A DNA stretch of 64,000 bases from Symbioplanes lichenis. GTDB taxonomy: Bacteria > Actinomycetota > Actinomycetes > Mycobacteriales > Micromonosporaceae. Below the pieces are notes generated by a model. The model was given only the letters and a program-made list of their open reading frames with translations. It was not told the origin of the DNA and did not search any database. Below are positions 50,941-59,768 of this stretch, in pieces. The stretch covers positions 1-64,000 of the forward strand of contig NZ_JAUZQD010000018.1 of the NCBI RefSeq assembly GCF_030709675.1. The letters are read 5' to 3'. Both the position numbers and the translations under genes were made by a program. How positions within the stretch are numbered: position 1 is the stretch's first letter; each line of letters starts with the position of its first letter.

Positions 50941-52471
50941 CAGGTGCTCCCGGCGGGACGAACGGCAACCCCGGCTGCGGCCCGTCCTCGATCAGGCGCC
51001 ACAGGGCCTCGGTGTCCAGATGCTCCTCGACCAGGTCGCCGAGCGTGTCGAGCGCCCGTTCCCGTACGGCCGCGAAGCGCGTGTCCGGCGCCACCTCGAA
51101 ACCGTTCCGGCCCGCCTGCTGGGCCGCCCGGGTCAGGAACCACCGCCGGAACTCGTCGGACTCGAACGCCCCGTGCCAGTGCGTGCCGTAGACCGCTCCG
51201 GAGACGGCGCCCTCCGGCGTGCCGTCCGCATAGTGCAGAAGCGGCTTCGGAGCCTCGCCCCGGGAGACGTACCCGTGATGGATCTCGTAGCCGCCGACCG
51301 GGACCCCCTCTGCGGCCGTGCCGTGCGGCCGGGCCAGGGTCTTGCGCGCGCCGAAGGTGATCTCCAGAGGCAGCAGCCCCAGCCCGGGCACCGTGCCCCG
51401 GCGGCTCTCGACGTCGTCGTGGATCGCGTCGGTCAGCATCTGATAGCCGCCGCAGATGCCGACGAGCGGCTTGCCGGCGGCGGCGTGCGCACTCACCGCG
51501 TCGGCCAGGCCCGTCTGCCGCAGCCAGGCCAGGTCGCTGACAGTCGCCTTGGAGCCCGGCAGGACGACCACGTCGGCGTCGGCGATCTCGGCGGGCTCGA
51601 CGGTGAGTCGCACCTGCACGCCCGGCTCGGTCGCCAGCGCCTCGGCGTCGGTGGCGTTGGAGATGCGCGGCAGGCGGACGACGGCCACGCGCAGCCACGC
51701 GCTCCCGCGCGGCGTGCCCGGACGGCCCAGCATCCGCCCGTACGCGAGGGAGTCCTCCGCATCGAGCCAGATGTCCTGATCGAAGGGCAGCACGCCGAGC
51801 ACCGGCCGCCCGGCAGCGGCCCTGATCATGTCCAGCCCGGGTCGCAACAGCCCGAGGTCGCCCCGGAACTTGTTGATGACGAACCCGCTCACCAGCGCCT
51901 GGTCCTCGGGGCTGAGCAGGGCGACCGTGCCGAACAGGGCCGCGAACACCCCGCCCCGGTCGATGTCACCGACGACGACGGCGGGCAGTCCGGCCTGCCG
52001 GGCCAGCCCCATGTTCACGAAGTCGCCGTCGCGCAGGTTGATCTCGGCGGGGCTGCCGGCGCCCTCGCAGATCACCACGTCGTACTCGGCGCGCAGCTCG
52101 GCCAGCGTCGCGAACGCGGTCTCCGCGAGCCGCGGCCGCAGCGACCGGTAATTGCCCGCCGTCACGGTGTCGATCGCCTCACCCAGCAGCACGACCTGGC
52201 TGGAGAGGTCGCTGCCGGGCTTGAGCAAGACCGGGTTGAACCGGATGTCGGGCGCGATCCCGCACGCCGCCGCCTGCATGGCCTGCGCCCGGCCGATCTC
52301 CCCGCCCCGCCCGTCGGCCCCGACGACCACCATCGAGTTGTTCGACATGTTCTGGGCTTTGAACGGCGCGACCTTGACCCCGCGCCGGTGCAGCCAGCGG
52401 CAGATCCCGGCGGTCAGCATGCTCTTCCCGGCGTCGGACGTGGTGCCCGCGACGAGCAGTCCCCCGCTCAT
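50924..52471 (-). CDS. cobQ: Cobyric acid synthase
   Basis: A 515-residue glutamine-dependent amidotransferase that amidates the b, d, e and g side chains of adenosylcobyrinate a,c-diamide. The ATP half has GTTSDAGKSMLTAGICRWL and PFKAQNMSNNS, and CEGAGSPAEINL follows. The class I glutaminase half is complete, with nucleophile Cys in LVGICGGYQML and His in THWHGAFE. This contrasts with the altered site in the cobB gene of the same window. Overlaps cobD (ATGA) and the kinase gene. Confidence 0.96.
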   Translation of the reverse strand: MSGGLLVAGTTSDAGKSMLTAGICRWLHRRGVKVAPFKAQNMSNNSMVVVGADGRGGEIGRAQAMQAAACGIAPDIRFNPVLLKPGSDLSSQVVLLGEAIDTVTAGNYRSLRPRLAETAFATLAELRAEYDVVICEGAGSPAEINLRDGDFVNMGLARQAGLPAVVVGDIDRGGVFAALFGTVALLSPEDQALVSGFVINKFRGDLGLLRPGLDMIRAAAGRPVLGVLPFDQDIWLDAEDSLAYGRMLGRPGTPRGSAWLRVAVVRLPRISNATDAEALATEPGVQVRLTVEPAEIADADVVVLPGSKATVSDLAWLRQTGLADAVSAHAAAGKPLVGICGGYQMLTDAIHDDVESRRGTVPGLGLLPLEITFGARKTLARPHGTAAEGVPVGGYEIHHGYVSRGEAPKPLLHYADGTPEGAVSGAVYGTHWHGAFESDEFRRWFLTRAAQQAGRNGFEVAPDTRFAAVRERALDTLGDLVEEHLDTEALWRLIEDGPQPGLPFVPPGAPGAPVR

Positions 52472-53454
52472 GCGGCTCTCCTTCCGTTGCTGCTCCACCG
52501 CATCGCCCGGCCGAACGCCAGGCCCGCACCGATCACTGCGGCCGCCGCGCCGACCGCACCGGAGACACGCGCCGCCCGGCCCAGGTGCGCCGCCGACGGT
52601 CGCGGTCCGTCGCCCAGCAACGGCCTGACCTCCGTACGCCCGAAGTAGACGTTGCGCCCGCCGAGCCGCACGCCGAGCGCCCCCGCCATCGCCGACTCGC
52701 ACTGGCCCGCGTTGGGACTGGGGTGATCGTTCCGGTCCCGGCGCCACACCCGGAGCGCCTCCCGGGGCGAGCCCCCGGCCACCGGCGCCGCCGCGATCGT
52801 GAGCAGACCGGTGAGCCGCGCGGGCAGCAGGTTGAGCACGTCGTCGAGCCGGGCCGCGGGCGTGCCGAACCGGGCGTACCGCTGCGACCGATGCCCGACC
52901 ATCGCGTCGAGCGTATTCGCGGCCCGGTAGCCGAGCAGCCCCGGAAGCCCGGCGATCCCGCCCCAGAACAGCGGGGCCACGACGGCGTCGGACGTGTTCT
53001 CCGCCACTGACTCGACGGTCGCCCGGGCCAGCTCGGACTCGTCCAGCTGCGAGGGATCGCGCCCGCACAGGTGACTGAGCCGGCCCCGCGCCGCCGCCAG
53101 GTCGTCCCGCCCGAGGTGACCCGCCATCACTCGCGACTCGTGCCGCAGCGTCCGGCCACCCAGCACGGTCCAGGTCGCCGCGGCCACAAGAACACCGCGC
53201 GCGACCGGCCACCGCCGCGTGCCCGCCGCAAGCGCCACCCCGGCCGCCACCGGGACCCCGGCCGCCACCGCGGTGAAGAGAGCTCCGGAGCGTCGCCGCG
53301 GCTGATAGACCCGCTGCTCCAGCGCACCCGCCAGCCGCCCGAAACCCGCGACCGGGTGGAAGCGGCGTGGATCCCCCAGCAACGCGTCGAGCGCGTATCC
53401 CGCCGCGATGCCCGCGGCGTCGGCCACGGCACCCGGCCTTCCGATCTTTCCCAT
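52468..53454 (-). CDS. cobD: Adenosylcobinamide-phosphate synthase CobD/CbiB
   Basis: A 328-residue polytopic membrane protein that attaches the aminopropanol arm to cobyric acid. GYALDALLGDPRRFHPVAGFGRL and ATVESVAENTSDAVVAPLFWGGIAGLPG are family signatures; RDRNDHPSPNAGQCESAMAGAL is the conserved C-terminal motif. TAGGGT (53467-53462) lies seven bases before this ATG, so the message is probably leaderless from here; a GTG three codons upstream is less likely. It leads the cobD-cobQ-kinase operon. Confidence 0.95.
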   Translation of the reverse strand: MGKIGRPGAVADAAGIAAGYALDALLGDPRRFHPVAGFGRLAGALEQRVYQPRRRSGALFTAVAAGVPVAAGVALAAGTRRWPVARGVLVAAATWTVLGGRTLRHESRVMAGHLGRDDLAAARGRLSHLCGRDPSQLDESELARATVESVAENTSDAVVAPLFWGGIAGLPGLLGYRAANTLDAMVGHRSQRYARFGTPAARLDDVLNLLPARLTGLLTIAAAPVAGGSPREALRVWRRDRNDHPSPNAGQCESAMAGALGVRLGGRNVYFGRTEVRPLLGDGPRPSAAHLGRAARVSGAVGAAAAVIGAGLAFGRAMRWSSNGRRAA

Positions 53455-53461
53455 TGCACCC

Positions 53462-53467
53462 ACCCTA
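53462..53467 (-). promoter_or_regulatory. -10 hexamer for leaderless cobD-cobQ message
   Basis: TAGGGT on the minus strand, then GGGTGCA, then ATG. The spacing decides the start in favour of ATG 53454. Confidence 0.6.
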
Positions 53468-54042
53468 GTGAGGTCGTCCCGGGCCGGCCGCCGGCCCGTG
53501 CGAGCCGGCGGCCGGCGGTTTTCGGCCCACCCCGGACCGGGCGCGTCGGTCCGGGGTGGGGTGCCCCCGCCGCCGACGGAAACGGCGGGGGCGCGGGCGG
53601 GCTGCGGTCATCGCCACCTGACCATGACGCCCGCCCGCGGGTCATGGGCCCGGGTGGTGCTGCGACACCCGGGACACCGCGACCCCCGGCGGCAGGAGAC
53701 GGGGGAGGGCTCTCGCTGCCGCCTGGTCCAGGACCCGGCCGCCGTCCATCGCGGCGGACGACGGCCGGGCATGGCCACCCGCGCAGGCTCGTTCCGCGCG
53801 GCGCCGGCGATGCGGCCCACGGCTGATCCGCACGGCCGGCACGCGCGCTTCACGAGCACGCCGGGTGGCTATGCCGCCCCGCACGCGCCGGCGACTGGCG
53901 GCGTGCGGGACGGGCCGGCTCCGTGACACCCGATCGGGCACCACGGGCCGGCTACCCGCTCCGCTCCCCGAACGGGGCACCGCCGCACGGACGCCGCGGA
54001 GGATCAGCGCCGTGCGCGGGAAGCGGGAGCGGGATGCTCACC
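53468..54042. other. Gene-free interval between ssb and cobD
   Basis: No gene is supported: all frames give Arg/Pro-rich low-complexity translations without ribosome binding sites. The right two-thirds is plain GC-rich sequence. The left third holds three strong hairpins, described separately. Confidence 0.55.
53483..53592. terminator. Array of three consecutive perfect hairpins
   Basis: Stem 1: GCCGGCCGCCGGC (53483-53495) with 53504-53516. Stem 2: CCCACCCCGGACC (53526-53538) with 53548-53560. Stem 3: GCCCCCGCCG (53563-53572) with 53583-53592. All are perfect with 8-10-nt loops and lie just upstream of the cobD promoter. They could terminate leftward read-through from ssb. Confidence 0.65.
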
Positions 54043-54849
54043 TCAGGCGGCCACCGGCTGGCGGCGGGGGCTGCGGGTGCGCGTCCGGCGCGGGCTGACC
54101 ACCCTCACCACGTCGTCCGGCAGCGACTCGCCGACCGGTTCGGCGGGCGTCTGCTCGTCCGGCTTCTCCGACTCCTCCGCTTCCTCTGCTTCCTCCTCTT
54201 TCTCGGCGTCGTCCGACTTCTCGGCCTCCTCCGAGGCGTGACCGCCGGCGACGGCATCGCGGGTCAGGCGCGTGTCGAACGGCTCGAGGCCGCCACCGGC
54301 CAGGACCGGCAGCGCCTCCTCCGCCGGCTCGAGCTGCGGGAACGGCTCGGCGAAGGTCGGCACCTCCGACTCCGGGACGCCCTGGCCGTACGACGCCGGG
54401 GCCTCGTCGTCCGGGACCACGGTCGCGGACTCACCGCGTACCTTGTCGTCGGTCTCGGGAACGTCGGCCGTGACCAGGCCGAGGTGCTTGTTGCGGTAGA
54501 ACTTGGCCCGGCCCCGGGAGAGATCGTGGCCGACCGCGTGGGCATCCATCTCGTACGTCGTGCGGCGCTGGCCGTCGGCGTCGGTCCAGTCCCGCGTGGC
54601 CAGGCGCCCGCTGACCATGATCGGATCGCCGACCTTCACCGAGGCCGCCACCCCCTCCGCGAGCCGGCGCCAGCAGGTGACCCGGATGCGGAACTGGCTG
54701 CCGTCGGTCCAGTTGCCGTTCTCGCGGTCGTAGCGCCGGGAGGTGGAGGCCACCCGGAAGTTGGCCACGAGGGTCTGGGAATTGGTCGTGCGGCGCCATT
54801 CCGGGGCGGTCAGCACATTGCCGATCACGACGATGGTGGTATCGAACAT
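54043..54849 (-). CDS. ssb: Single-stranded DNA-binding protein (paralogue) with atypical tail
   Basis: A 268-residue SSB. The OB fold occupies residues 1-115 (TTIVVIGNVLTAPEWR, FRVASTSRRYD, FRIRVTCWRRLAEGVAASVKVGDPIMVSGRLATRDW). The tail is 150 residues: Pro/Glu-rich, then a Glu/Lys stretch (206-242), then a basic end (SPRRTRTRSPRRQPVAA). The acidic DDIPF-like tip through which replicative SSBs recruit partners is absent. Not beside rpsF/rpsR, so this is probably the SsbB-type paralogue (in Streptomyces linked to chromosome segregation during sporulation or to competence). AGGAG precedes the ATG. Confidence 0.88.
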   Translation of the reverse strand: MFDTTIVVIGNVLTAPEWRRTTNSQTLVANFRVASTSRRYDRENGNWTDGSQFRIRVTCWRRLAEGVAASVKVGDPIMVSGRLATRDWTDADGQRRTTYEMDAHAVGHDLSRGRAKFYRNKHLGLVTADVPETDDKVRGESATVVPDDEAPASYGQGVPESEVPTFAEPFPQLEPAEEALPVLAGGGLEPFDTRLTRDAVAGGHASEEAEKSDDAEKEEEAEEAEESEKPDEQTPAEPVGESLPDDVVRVVSPRRTRTRSPRRQPVAA

Positions 54850-55019
54850 CGCTTCTCCTGAGTCGTCGGATGCCGGACGAGAGCCGGTCGTACGTCGTGG
54901 GGAGGAGACTGCCGCGCCGGGCGAGCCGGTGCCCGGGGCCCTGTGGACAGGCGAGCGATGTGGGAAACGCCGGGGGCGCTCAGCTCGATGTGCTACCGGC
55001 GGAGATCGCTACGCGCGGG

Positions 55020-55025
55020 TAACCT
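55020..55025 (+). promoter_or_regulatory. -10 hexamer for leaderless hydrolase message
   Basis: TAACCT followed after six bases by the GTG start at 55032. Confidence 0.55.
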
Positions 55026-55031
55026 GGCGGT

Positions 55032-56120
55032 GTGGAGACGGACGTCCTCGGCCCGCCGTACGAGCGGCACACGATCGACCTGGGCACCGACGACGAAGGC
55101 CCCGTGGTGGCGACACTGGTCCGGCGCCGGGCCGGCACTCCGGCGCGGCGGGCGGTGCTGCACGTGCACGGCTGGAACGACTACTTCTTCCAGACCCACC
55201 TGGCCGACTTCTTCGTCGAGCGCGGCTGGGACTTCTACGCGCTCGACCTGCGCAAATACGGCCGCAGCCTGCTGCCCCACCAGACGCCGAACTTCACCCG
55301 CAGCATCACGGAGTATTTCCCGGAGCTCGACGAGGCCGCCCGCATCATCCGCGAGGACGACGGCCATGACCAGCTGCTCCTGGCCGGCCACTCCACAGGC
55401 GGCCTGATCACCTCGCTGTGGGCGCACAGCCGCGGGCCCCGCAACCTCATCGACGGCCTGTTCCTCAACAGCCCGTTCTTCGACTTCAACGTGCCGTGGG
55501 TGCTGCGCCGGCCGCTGCTCAACCTCATCGGGCGCACCAGCGGCAAGAGCCCCTACCAGATCCTGCCGATGAACTCGGCCGGCCTCTACGGCCAGAGCCT
55601 GCACACCGAGCATCGCGGCGAATGGACCTACGACCTGGCGTGGAAGCCGGTCGAGGGTTTCCCCGTACGCACCGGCTGGCTGGAGGCCATCCGCCGGGGC
55701 CAGGCCCGCCTCCGCGCCGGCCTGTCCATCAACGCGCCGATCCTGGTCGCCTGCTCGACCCGCACCTTCCGCGGCCGAGCCTGGGCCGAGGACGTGCGAG
55801 CCTCCGACGCCGTCCTCGACGTCGACCACATCGTCCGCTGGGCGCCCGGCCTCGGCCCGCGCGTCACCATCGCCCGCTTCGACGGCGGCATGCACGACCT
55901 CACGCTCTCCGGCAAGAAGGTCCGCACGGAGCTCTTCCGCGAACTCGGCCGCTGGGTCGACGCCTTCGTCCCCCCGCCGGGCACCCCCGACGAAAAGGTC
56001 CCGCCCGCCCCGGAAGACACGCCGGAAGCCCCCTCCATCGCGGCAGCCGAAGCGGGCATCACCAGCGCGAATGCGACCCCGGCCCCCGCGACCGACAAAA
56101 CGGACACCCCGACGGCCTGA
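55032..56120 (+). CDS. Alpha/beta hydrolase (serine aminopeptidase S33/monoglyceride-lipase-like)
   Basis: A 362-residue soluble hydrolase. HVHGWNDYFF is the oxyanion region, LLAGHSTGGL carries the nucleophile Ser, and the acid Asp is near SDAVLDVDH. The His is in FDGGMHDLTLS. This is the Hydrolase_4 type acting on lysophospholipids or monoacylglycerols. The C-terminal 50 residues are Pro/Ala/Thr-rich and disordered. Solitary gene just upstream of tRNA-Arg; TAACCT six bases before the GTG suggests a leaderless message. Confidence 0.88.
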   Translation: METDVLGPPYERHTIDLGTDDEGPVVATLVRRRAGTPARRAVLHVHGWNDYFFQTHLADFFVERGWDFYALDLRKYGRSLLPHQTPNFTRSITEYFPELDEAARIIREDDGHDQLLLAGHSTGGLITSLWAHSRGPRNLIDGLFLNSPFFDFNVPWVLRRPLLNLIGRTSGKSPYQILPMNSAGLYGQSLHTEHRGEWTYDLAWKPVEGFPVRTGWLEAIRRGQARLRAGLSINAPILVACSTRTFRGRAWAEDVRASDAVLDVDHIVRWAPGLGPRVTIARFDGGMHDLTLSGKKVRTELFRELGRWVDAFVPPPGTPDEKVPPAPEDTPEAPSIAAAEAGITSANATPAPATDKTDTPTA

Positions 56121-56168
56121 CATCCGGCTCGCCACGAGGCCGACGGGACTCTAGTATGTGCTGGCCAG

Positions 56169-56241
56169 GCGCTCGTAGCTCAGTGGATAGAGCAACGGAC
56201 TTCTAATCCGTCGGTCGTTGGTTCGAATCCAACCGGGCGCG
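56169..56241 (+). tRNA. tRNA-Arg (anticodon UCU)
   Basis: 73-nt cloverleaf with acceptor GCGCTCG/CGGGCGC (one G-T pair) and discriminator G. The D arm is GCTCAGTGGATAGAGC, the anticodon loop CTTCTAA with anticodon TCT, and the T arm GGTTCGAATCC. CCA is not encoded. Confidence 0.97.
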
Positions 56242-56356
56242 CTTTCCATTCCCCCAGGTCAAGCCCGATGCTTACGGTTGGGCCGAATCGCATCGAGAGC
56301 CGGACCGGCGCTCTCGGTCCGCATCTGGTCCGCACTCACCCGGTTCACCGGCGCGC

Positions 56357-56572
56357 TCACCACTCCGTGCACTCCGGGTCCGGTGGGAAGGGCGCGGTGT
56401 CCGGCCGCAGCCGGGCCAGCCGCGCCGCTTGCCGTTCCACGAGACCGTGGCCGCGGCGCCGGCGGCGCTGGGCTCGCTCCTCGGCCAGCTCGGCCTTTCG
56501 CCGGGCGCTGGCTGCCGCGCGTTGCCGCAACTGCTCGCGCCATTCTGCATACTCCGTACTCACGTCACCCAT
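56357..56572 (-). CDS. Small Arg-rich helical protein, function unknown
   Basis: A 71-residue protein. Residues 4-50 form a highly charged helix (EYAEWREQLRQRAAASARRKAELAEERAQRRRRRGHG), possibly coiled-coil, and the tail PDTAPFPPDPECTEW is Pro-rich. No family recognised. A GTG four codons in (56560) is an alternative start. It stands 37 bp upstream of... the ABC permease stop lies further left, so it is not part of that operon; it is transcribed towards it. Confidence 0.55.
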   Translation of the reverse strand: MGDVSTEYAEWREQLRQRAAASARRKAELAEERAQRRRRRGHGLVERQAARLARLRPDTAPFPPDPECTEW

Positions 56573-56609
56573 GCCCCATGGTCCCGCCCGGGTACGACGC
56601 TTTCCGGTC

Positions 56610-57455
56610 CTACTTCCGGTTGTAGAGGCGCATCGTCAGCGGGCCGAAGACGGCGATCAGGACGGCCGAGGCCGCGAGGACCCACATGACCTCGCCCATG
56701 TCGGTGGTGCCGTCCATGACCGAGCGGACCGCCGCCACCAGGTGGGTGATCGGGTTGACCTCGACGAAGGCCTGGAGCCAGCCCGGCATCGTGCCCGGGT
56801 CGACGAAGACGTTGCTGAGGAAGGTCAGTGGGAAGAGCACGAGCATGCTGACGCCCATGACCGATTTCTCCGAGCGGAGGAACAGGCCGAACATGGTCCA
56901 GATCCAGGAGAAGGCGAACGAGAAGACGACCAGCAGGCCGATGCCACCCAGGACGCCGGGGAAGCCGCCGGCCGGGCGGAAGCCGAGGATCAGGCCGACC
57001 AGCATGATGGTGGTGGCGGCCAGGATGTAGCGGAGGACGTCGCCGAAGATCATGCCGACGAGCGCCGCGGGACGCCAGACCGGCAGGGAGCGGAAGCGGT
57101 CGAAGACGCCCTTCTCGATGTCCGTGTTGAGGCCGACGCCCGTGTACATCGTGATCATCACGACGCTGGTGACCATGATGCCGGGCAGCAGGAACTGCAG
57201 ATACTCCCTTGTGGAGCCGGCCAGCGCACCCCCGAAGAGGTATGTGAACATCAGCGTCATGATGATCGGGAAGGCGGTGACGTCGAAGAGCTGCTCCGGG
57301 ACGTGCTTGATCTTCAGCATCGCCCGCCATCCGAAGGTGAACGACGCGGCGAGCGCTCCGGGGCGCGGCGGGCGCTCCTGACGGGTGAGGACGGCGGCGA
57401 GCGTCTCGGTCGAGGGCACGGCCAGATCGGCCGGAGCCGGGGCAGTCGAGGTCAT
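56610..57455 (-). CDS. ABC-2 type permease, DrrB family
   Basis: A 281-residue membrane subunit of a drug or antibiotic exporter. After a 35-residue cytosolic N-terminus there are six predicted helices. The conserved ABC-2 segment reads LLPGIMVTSVVMITMYTGVGLNTDIEKGVFDRFRSLPVWR, and FLSNVFVDPGTMPGWLQAFVEVNPITHLV is the DrrB-type loop. Start ATG overlaps the ATPase gene's stop (ATGA), so the pair is coupled. Substrate unknown; no biosynthetic genes are nearby. Confidence 0.92.
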   Translation of the reverse strand: MTSTAPAPADLAVPSTETLAAVLTRQERPPRPGALAASFTFGWRAMLKIKHVPEQLFDVTAFPIIMTLMFTYLFGGALAGSTREYLQFLLPGIMVTSVVMITMYTGVGLNTDIEKGVFDRFRSLPVWRPAALVGMIFGDVLRYILAATTIMLVGLILGFRPAGGFPGVLGGIGLLVVFSFAFSWIWTMFGLFLRSEKSVMGVSMLVLFPLTFLSNVFVDPGTMPGWLQAFVEVNPITHLVAAVRSVMDGTTDMGEVMWVLAASAVLIAVFGPLTMRLYNRK

Positions 57456-58438
57456 GCCGCTTCTCCTTGCGGGATGTCCTGAGCGGACGGGCCGGTGAGG
57501 GCGAGGAACACCTCGTCGAGGCTGGGCTGGCCGAGCGAGAAGTCGTCGACCACGATGCCCGCGGCGGCGAGCCCGGCGAGGGCCTGTGCTGCCTGCTGGG
57601 CGGCGCCCTGGTCGGAGCCGGCCCCGTCCACCCGGACGGTCAGCGCCACAGGATCCGATTCCAGCTGTACGGGCGCCCCGAGCGCCGCCCCGAGCAGTCG
57701 TTCCGCTTCCGGGCGCCGGTCGGCGTCCCGGAGGCGTACGTGGACGGTCCCCGCGCCGATCGACGACTTGAGCGAGCCGGGTGTGCCCTCGGCGATCACC
57801 CGGCCGTGGTCGATGACCGCGACGCGGCCCGCGAGCCGGTCGGCCTCGTCGAGATATTGAGTGGTCAGCAAGACCGTGGTGCCGTTGGCGACGACCGCGC
57901 GGATGATGTCCCACACCTGGTTGCGGCTGCGCGGATCGAGGCCGGTGGTCGGCTCGTCGAGGAAGAGCAGGTCGGGGGTGTTGAGGATGCTCGCCGCGAT
58001 GTCGATGCGCCGGCGCATGCCACCCGAATATTTCTTCACCTGGCGGGCAGCGGCCTCGGTGAGCCCGAACGCCTCGAGCAGCTGGGCGGCCCGGGCCCGC
58101 GCGGCCCGCCGGTCGTGGCCCAGCAGACGGGCGAGCAGCACCAGATTCTCGCTGCCGGTCAGGTCCTCGTCCACCGAGGCGTATTGACCGGTCAGGCTGA
58201 CCCGGCTGCGGACGGCGTCGGCCTCTCGCACGACGTCATGGCCGAACACCCGCGCCGCGCCGCCGTCGGGTCGCAGCAGGGTGGCGAGCATGCGGACGAC
58301 TGTCGTCTTGCCGGCGCCGTTGGGGCCTAGCAACCCGTAGACGGTGCCCTGGGGAACGGTGAGGTCGACCCCGTCGACCGCGCGATTGTCCCCGAAAGTC
58401 TTGACGAGACCCGAGGTCTCGATGGCCGGTGCGCTCAT
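57452..58438 (-). CDS. ABC transporter ATP-binding protein, DrrA family
   Basis: A 328-residue ATPase subunit. Walker A LLGPNGAGKTTVVRML is near residues 34-49. The signature is YSGGMRRRIDIA, Walker B LLFLDEPTTGLDPRSRN, and VLLTTQYLDEADRLA contains the H-loop region variant with Gln-Tyr before the switch, as in DrrA. The C-terminal 100 residues are the DUF4162-like domain of daunorubicin-resistance ATPases. Forms an exporter with the downstream permease. Confidence 0.94.
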   Translation of the reverse strand: MSAPAIETSGLVKTFGDNRAVDGVDLTVPQGTVYGLLGPNGAGKTTVVRMLATLLRPDGGAARVFGHDVVREADAVRSRVSLTGQYASVDEDLTGSENLVLLARLLGHDRRAARARAAQLLEAFGLTEAAARQVKKYSGGMRRRIDIAASILNTPDLLFLDEPTTGLDPRSRNQVWDIIRAVVANGTTVLLTTQYLDEADRLAGRVAVIDHGRVIAEGTPGSLKSSIGAGTVHVRLRDADRRPEAERLLGAALGAPVQLESDPVALTVRVDGAGSDQGAAQQAAQALAGLAAAGIVVDDFSLGQPSLDEVFLALTGPSAQDIPQGEAA

Positions 58439-58577
58439 GACTCACGTCCTTGGCTGGGCATGGCTCGCATCGTGCCGCGCCAGTGTGACATTTTCGCTGC
58501 TGATCGGGGGTCACCCATACTGTCCGTTTCCTAACCGCTACCGCCCTGTCAGGCTCTTCACAGGTGGAAGGAGTCGC

Positions 58578-59510
58578 ATGCTGCGCGCCTCGGGAGTCCG
58601 CATCGGCTGGGCCGATCTGCCCCGGCACATCCGAACCGGGGTCGAAGCGGTGCTCGGTGACCCGGTCGCCACGGCCCGGTCGCAGCGCGGCGGCTTCTCG
58701 CCGGGGACAGCCGATCGGGTGATGACACGCGACGGCCGGCGCGCCTTTGTCAAGGCCGTCAGCACCGGCCTGAACGCCACGTCCGTGGCCATGGCCAGGC
58801 GCGAGGCGCACGTCACCGCACTCATGCCGCCGGGGGCGCCGGTGCCGCGGCTGCTGGGCGCCTTCGAGGACGACGACGAGGCCGGCGACACCTGGATGGT
58901 GCTGGTGCTGGAGGACGTCGAGGGCCGTCATCCACGTACCCCCTGGGTGGAAGCGGAAGTCGCCGCGGCCTTGCACGCGCTGCGCGAGCTGGAGCTGCAC
59001 CTCACGCCGTCGCCAATGCCGGGGCTGGAGCGGGCCGGTGACCGGCTCGCGCCGCAATTCGCCGGGTGGGACCTGCTGGCCGCCGAGCCGATGCCGGGCC
59101 TGCACCCGTGGGTGCGCGCGCACATCGACGAGCTCCGCGCGGCGGCACACCGCGGCCTGGCGGTGCTGCGGACCGGCGCGACGGTCGCGCACTGTGACCT
59201 GCGCGCCGACAACCTCCTTCTCCGCCCGGACGGACGCGTCGTGGTCGTCGACTGGCCGGCCGCCGCTGTGGCCCCGGCGTGGCTGGACCGCCTGCACCTG
59301 GCCATGGACGTCACGGCGCACGGCGGCGACGGTGACGCCCTGATCGCGGACATCGACCCGGGGCACGCCACCGATGTCGGGGCCGGCTTCACCGGATATC
59401 TGCTGGAACGCTCGCGGCATCCCTCCCCTGGTATCCCCTTGGTCCGGGACTTCCAGCGGGCACTGGCCGACGCGTTGCTTCCTTGGCTGAGGGATCGCAT
59501 GGACCGATGA
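58578..59510 (+). CDS. Aminoglycoside-phosphotransferase-like kinase
   Basis: A 310-residue protein of the APH/choline-kinase fold. The catalytic loop is AHCDLRADNLLL (base Asp and Asn), and VVVDWPAAA is the metal-binding segment (DFG equivalent). The N-lobe is visible as FSPGTADRVMTRDGRRAFVKAV with the ATP lysine. Substrate unknown; many such actinobacterial proteins phosphorylate sugars or are metabolic rather than resistance enzymes. GAAGGAG lies four bases before the ATG. A terminator follows. Confidence 0.85.
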   Translation: MLRASGVRIGWADLPRHIRTGVEAVLGDPVATARSQRGGFSPGTADRVMTRDGRRAFVKAVSTGLNATSVAMARREAHVTALMPPGAPVPRLLGAFEDDDEAGDTWMVLVLEDVEGRHPRTPWVEAEVAAALHALRELELHLTPSPMPGLERAGDRLAPQFAGWDLLAAEPMPGLHPWVRAHIDELRAAAHRGLAVLRTGATVAHCDLRADNLLLRPDGRVVVVDWPAAAVAPAWLDRLHLAMDVTAHGGDGDALIADIDPGHATDVGAGFTGYLLERSRHPSPGIPLVRDFQRALADALLPWLRDRMDR

Positions 59511-59542
59511 CACCAGGATCGGATCGGATGCGCACCGGACCG

Positions 59543-59565
59543 AAGAGGGTGGTGGGCACCCTCTT
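59543..59565 (+). terminator. Terminator after the APH-like gene
   Basis: 9-bp perfect stem AAGAGGGTG / CACCCTCTT with a GTGGG loop, followed by TAGTAGG. The rest of the gap to serA has a possible -10 TAGTCT (59680-59685) and a GACACGGAAAC direct repeat just before the start. Confidence 0.65.
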
Positions 59566-59768
59566 TAGTAGGTTGCCGGAGCCCTTCCCGGCGAGCGACC
59601 ATCGGCGCGGGTCATCCGACGGGCTGACCGGCAGTTGGGACCTCCGGCACACGATGCGGGCCCGGGCGATCCAGGGCATTAGTCTGGAACGCCTGTGACA
59701 CACGGGCTTCGGCGTGGCGGCCCGGACGATCCTTCCCGACACGGAAACCGACACGGAAACGGAAAGTG

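Noticed and set aside
53600..54042. Small genes in the ssb-cobD interval
   Set aside because: All open frames are Arg/Pro-rich, lack ribosome binding sites and -10/start geometry, and overlap each other on both strands.
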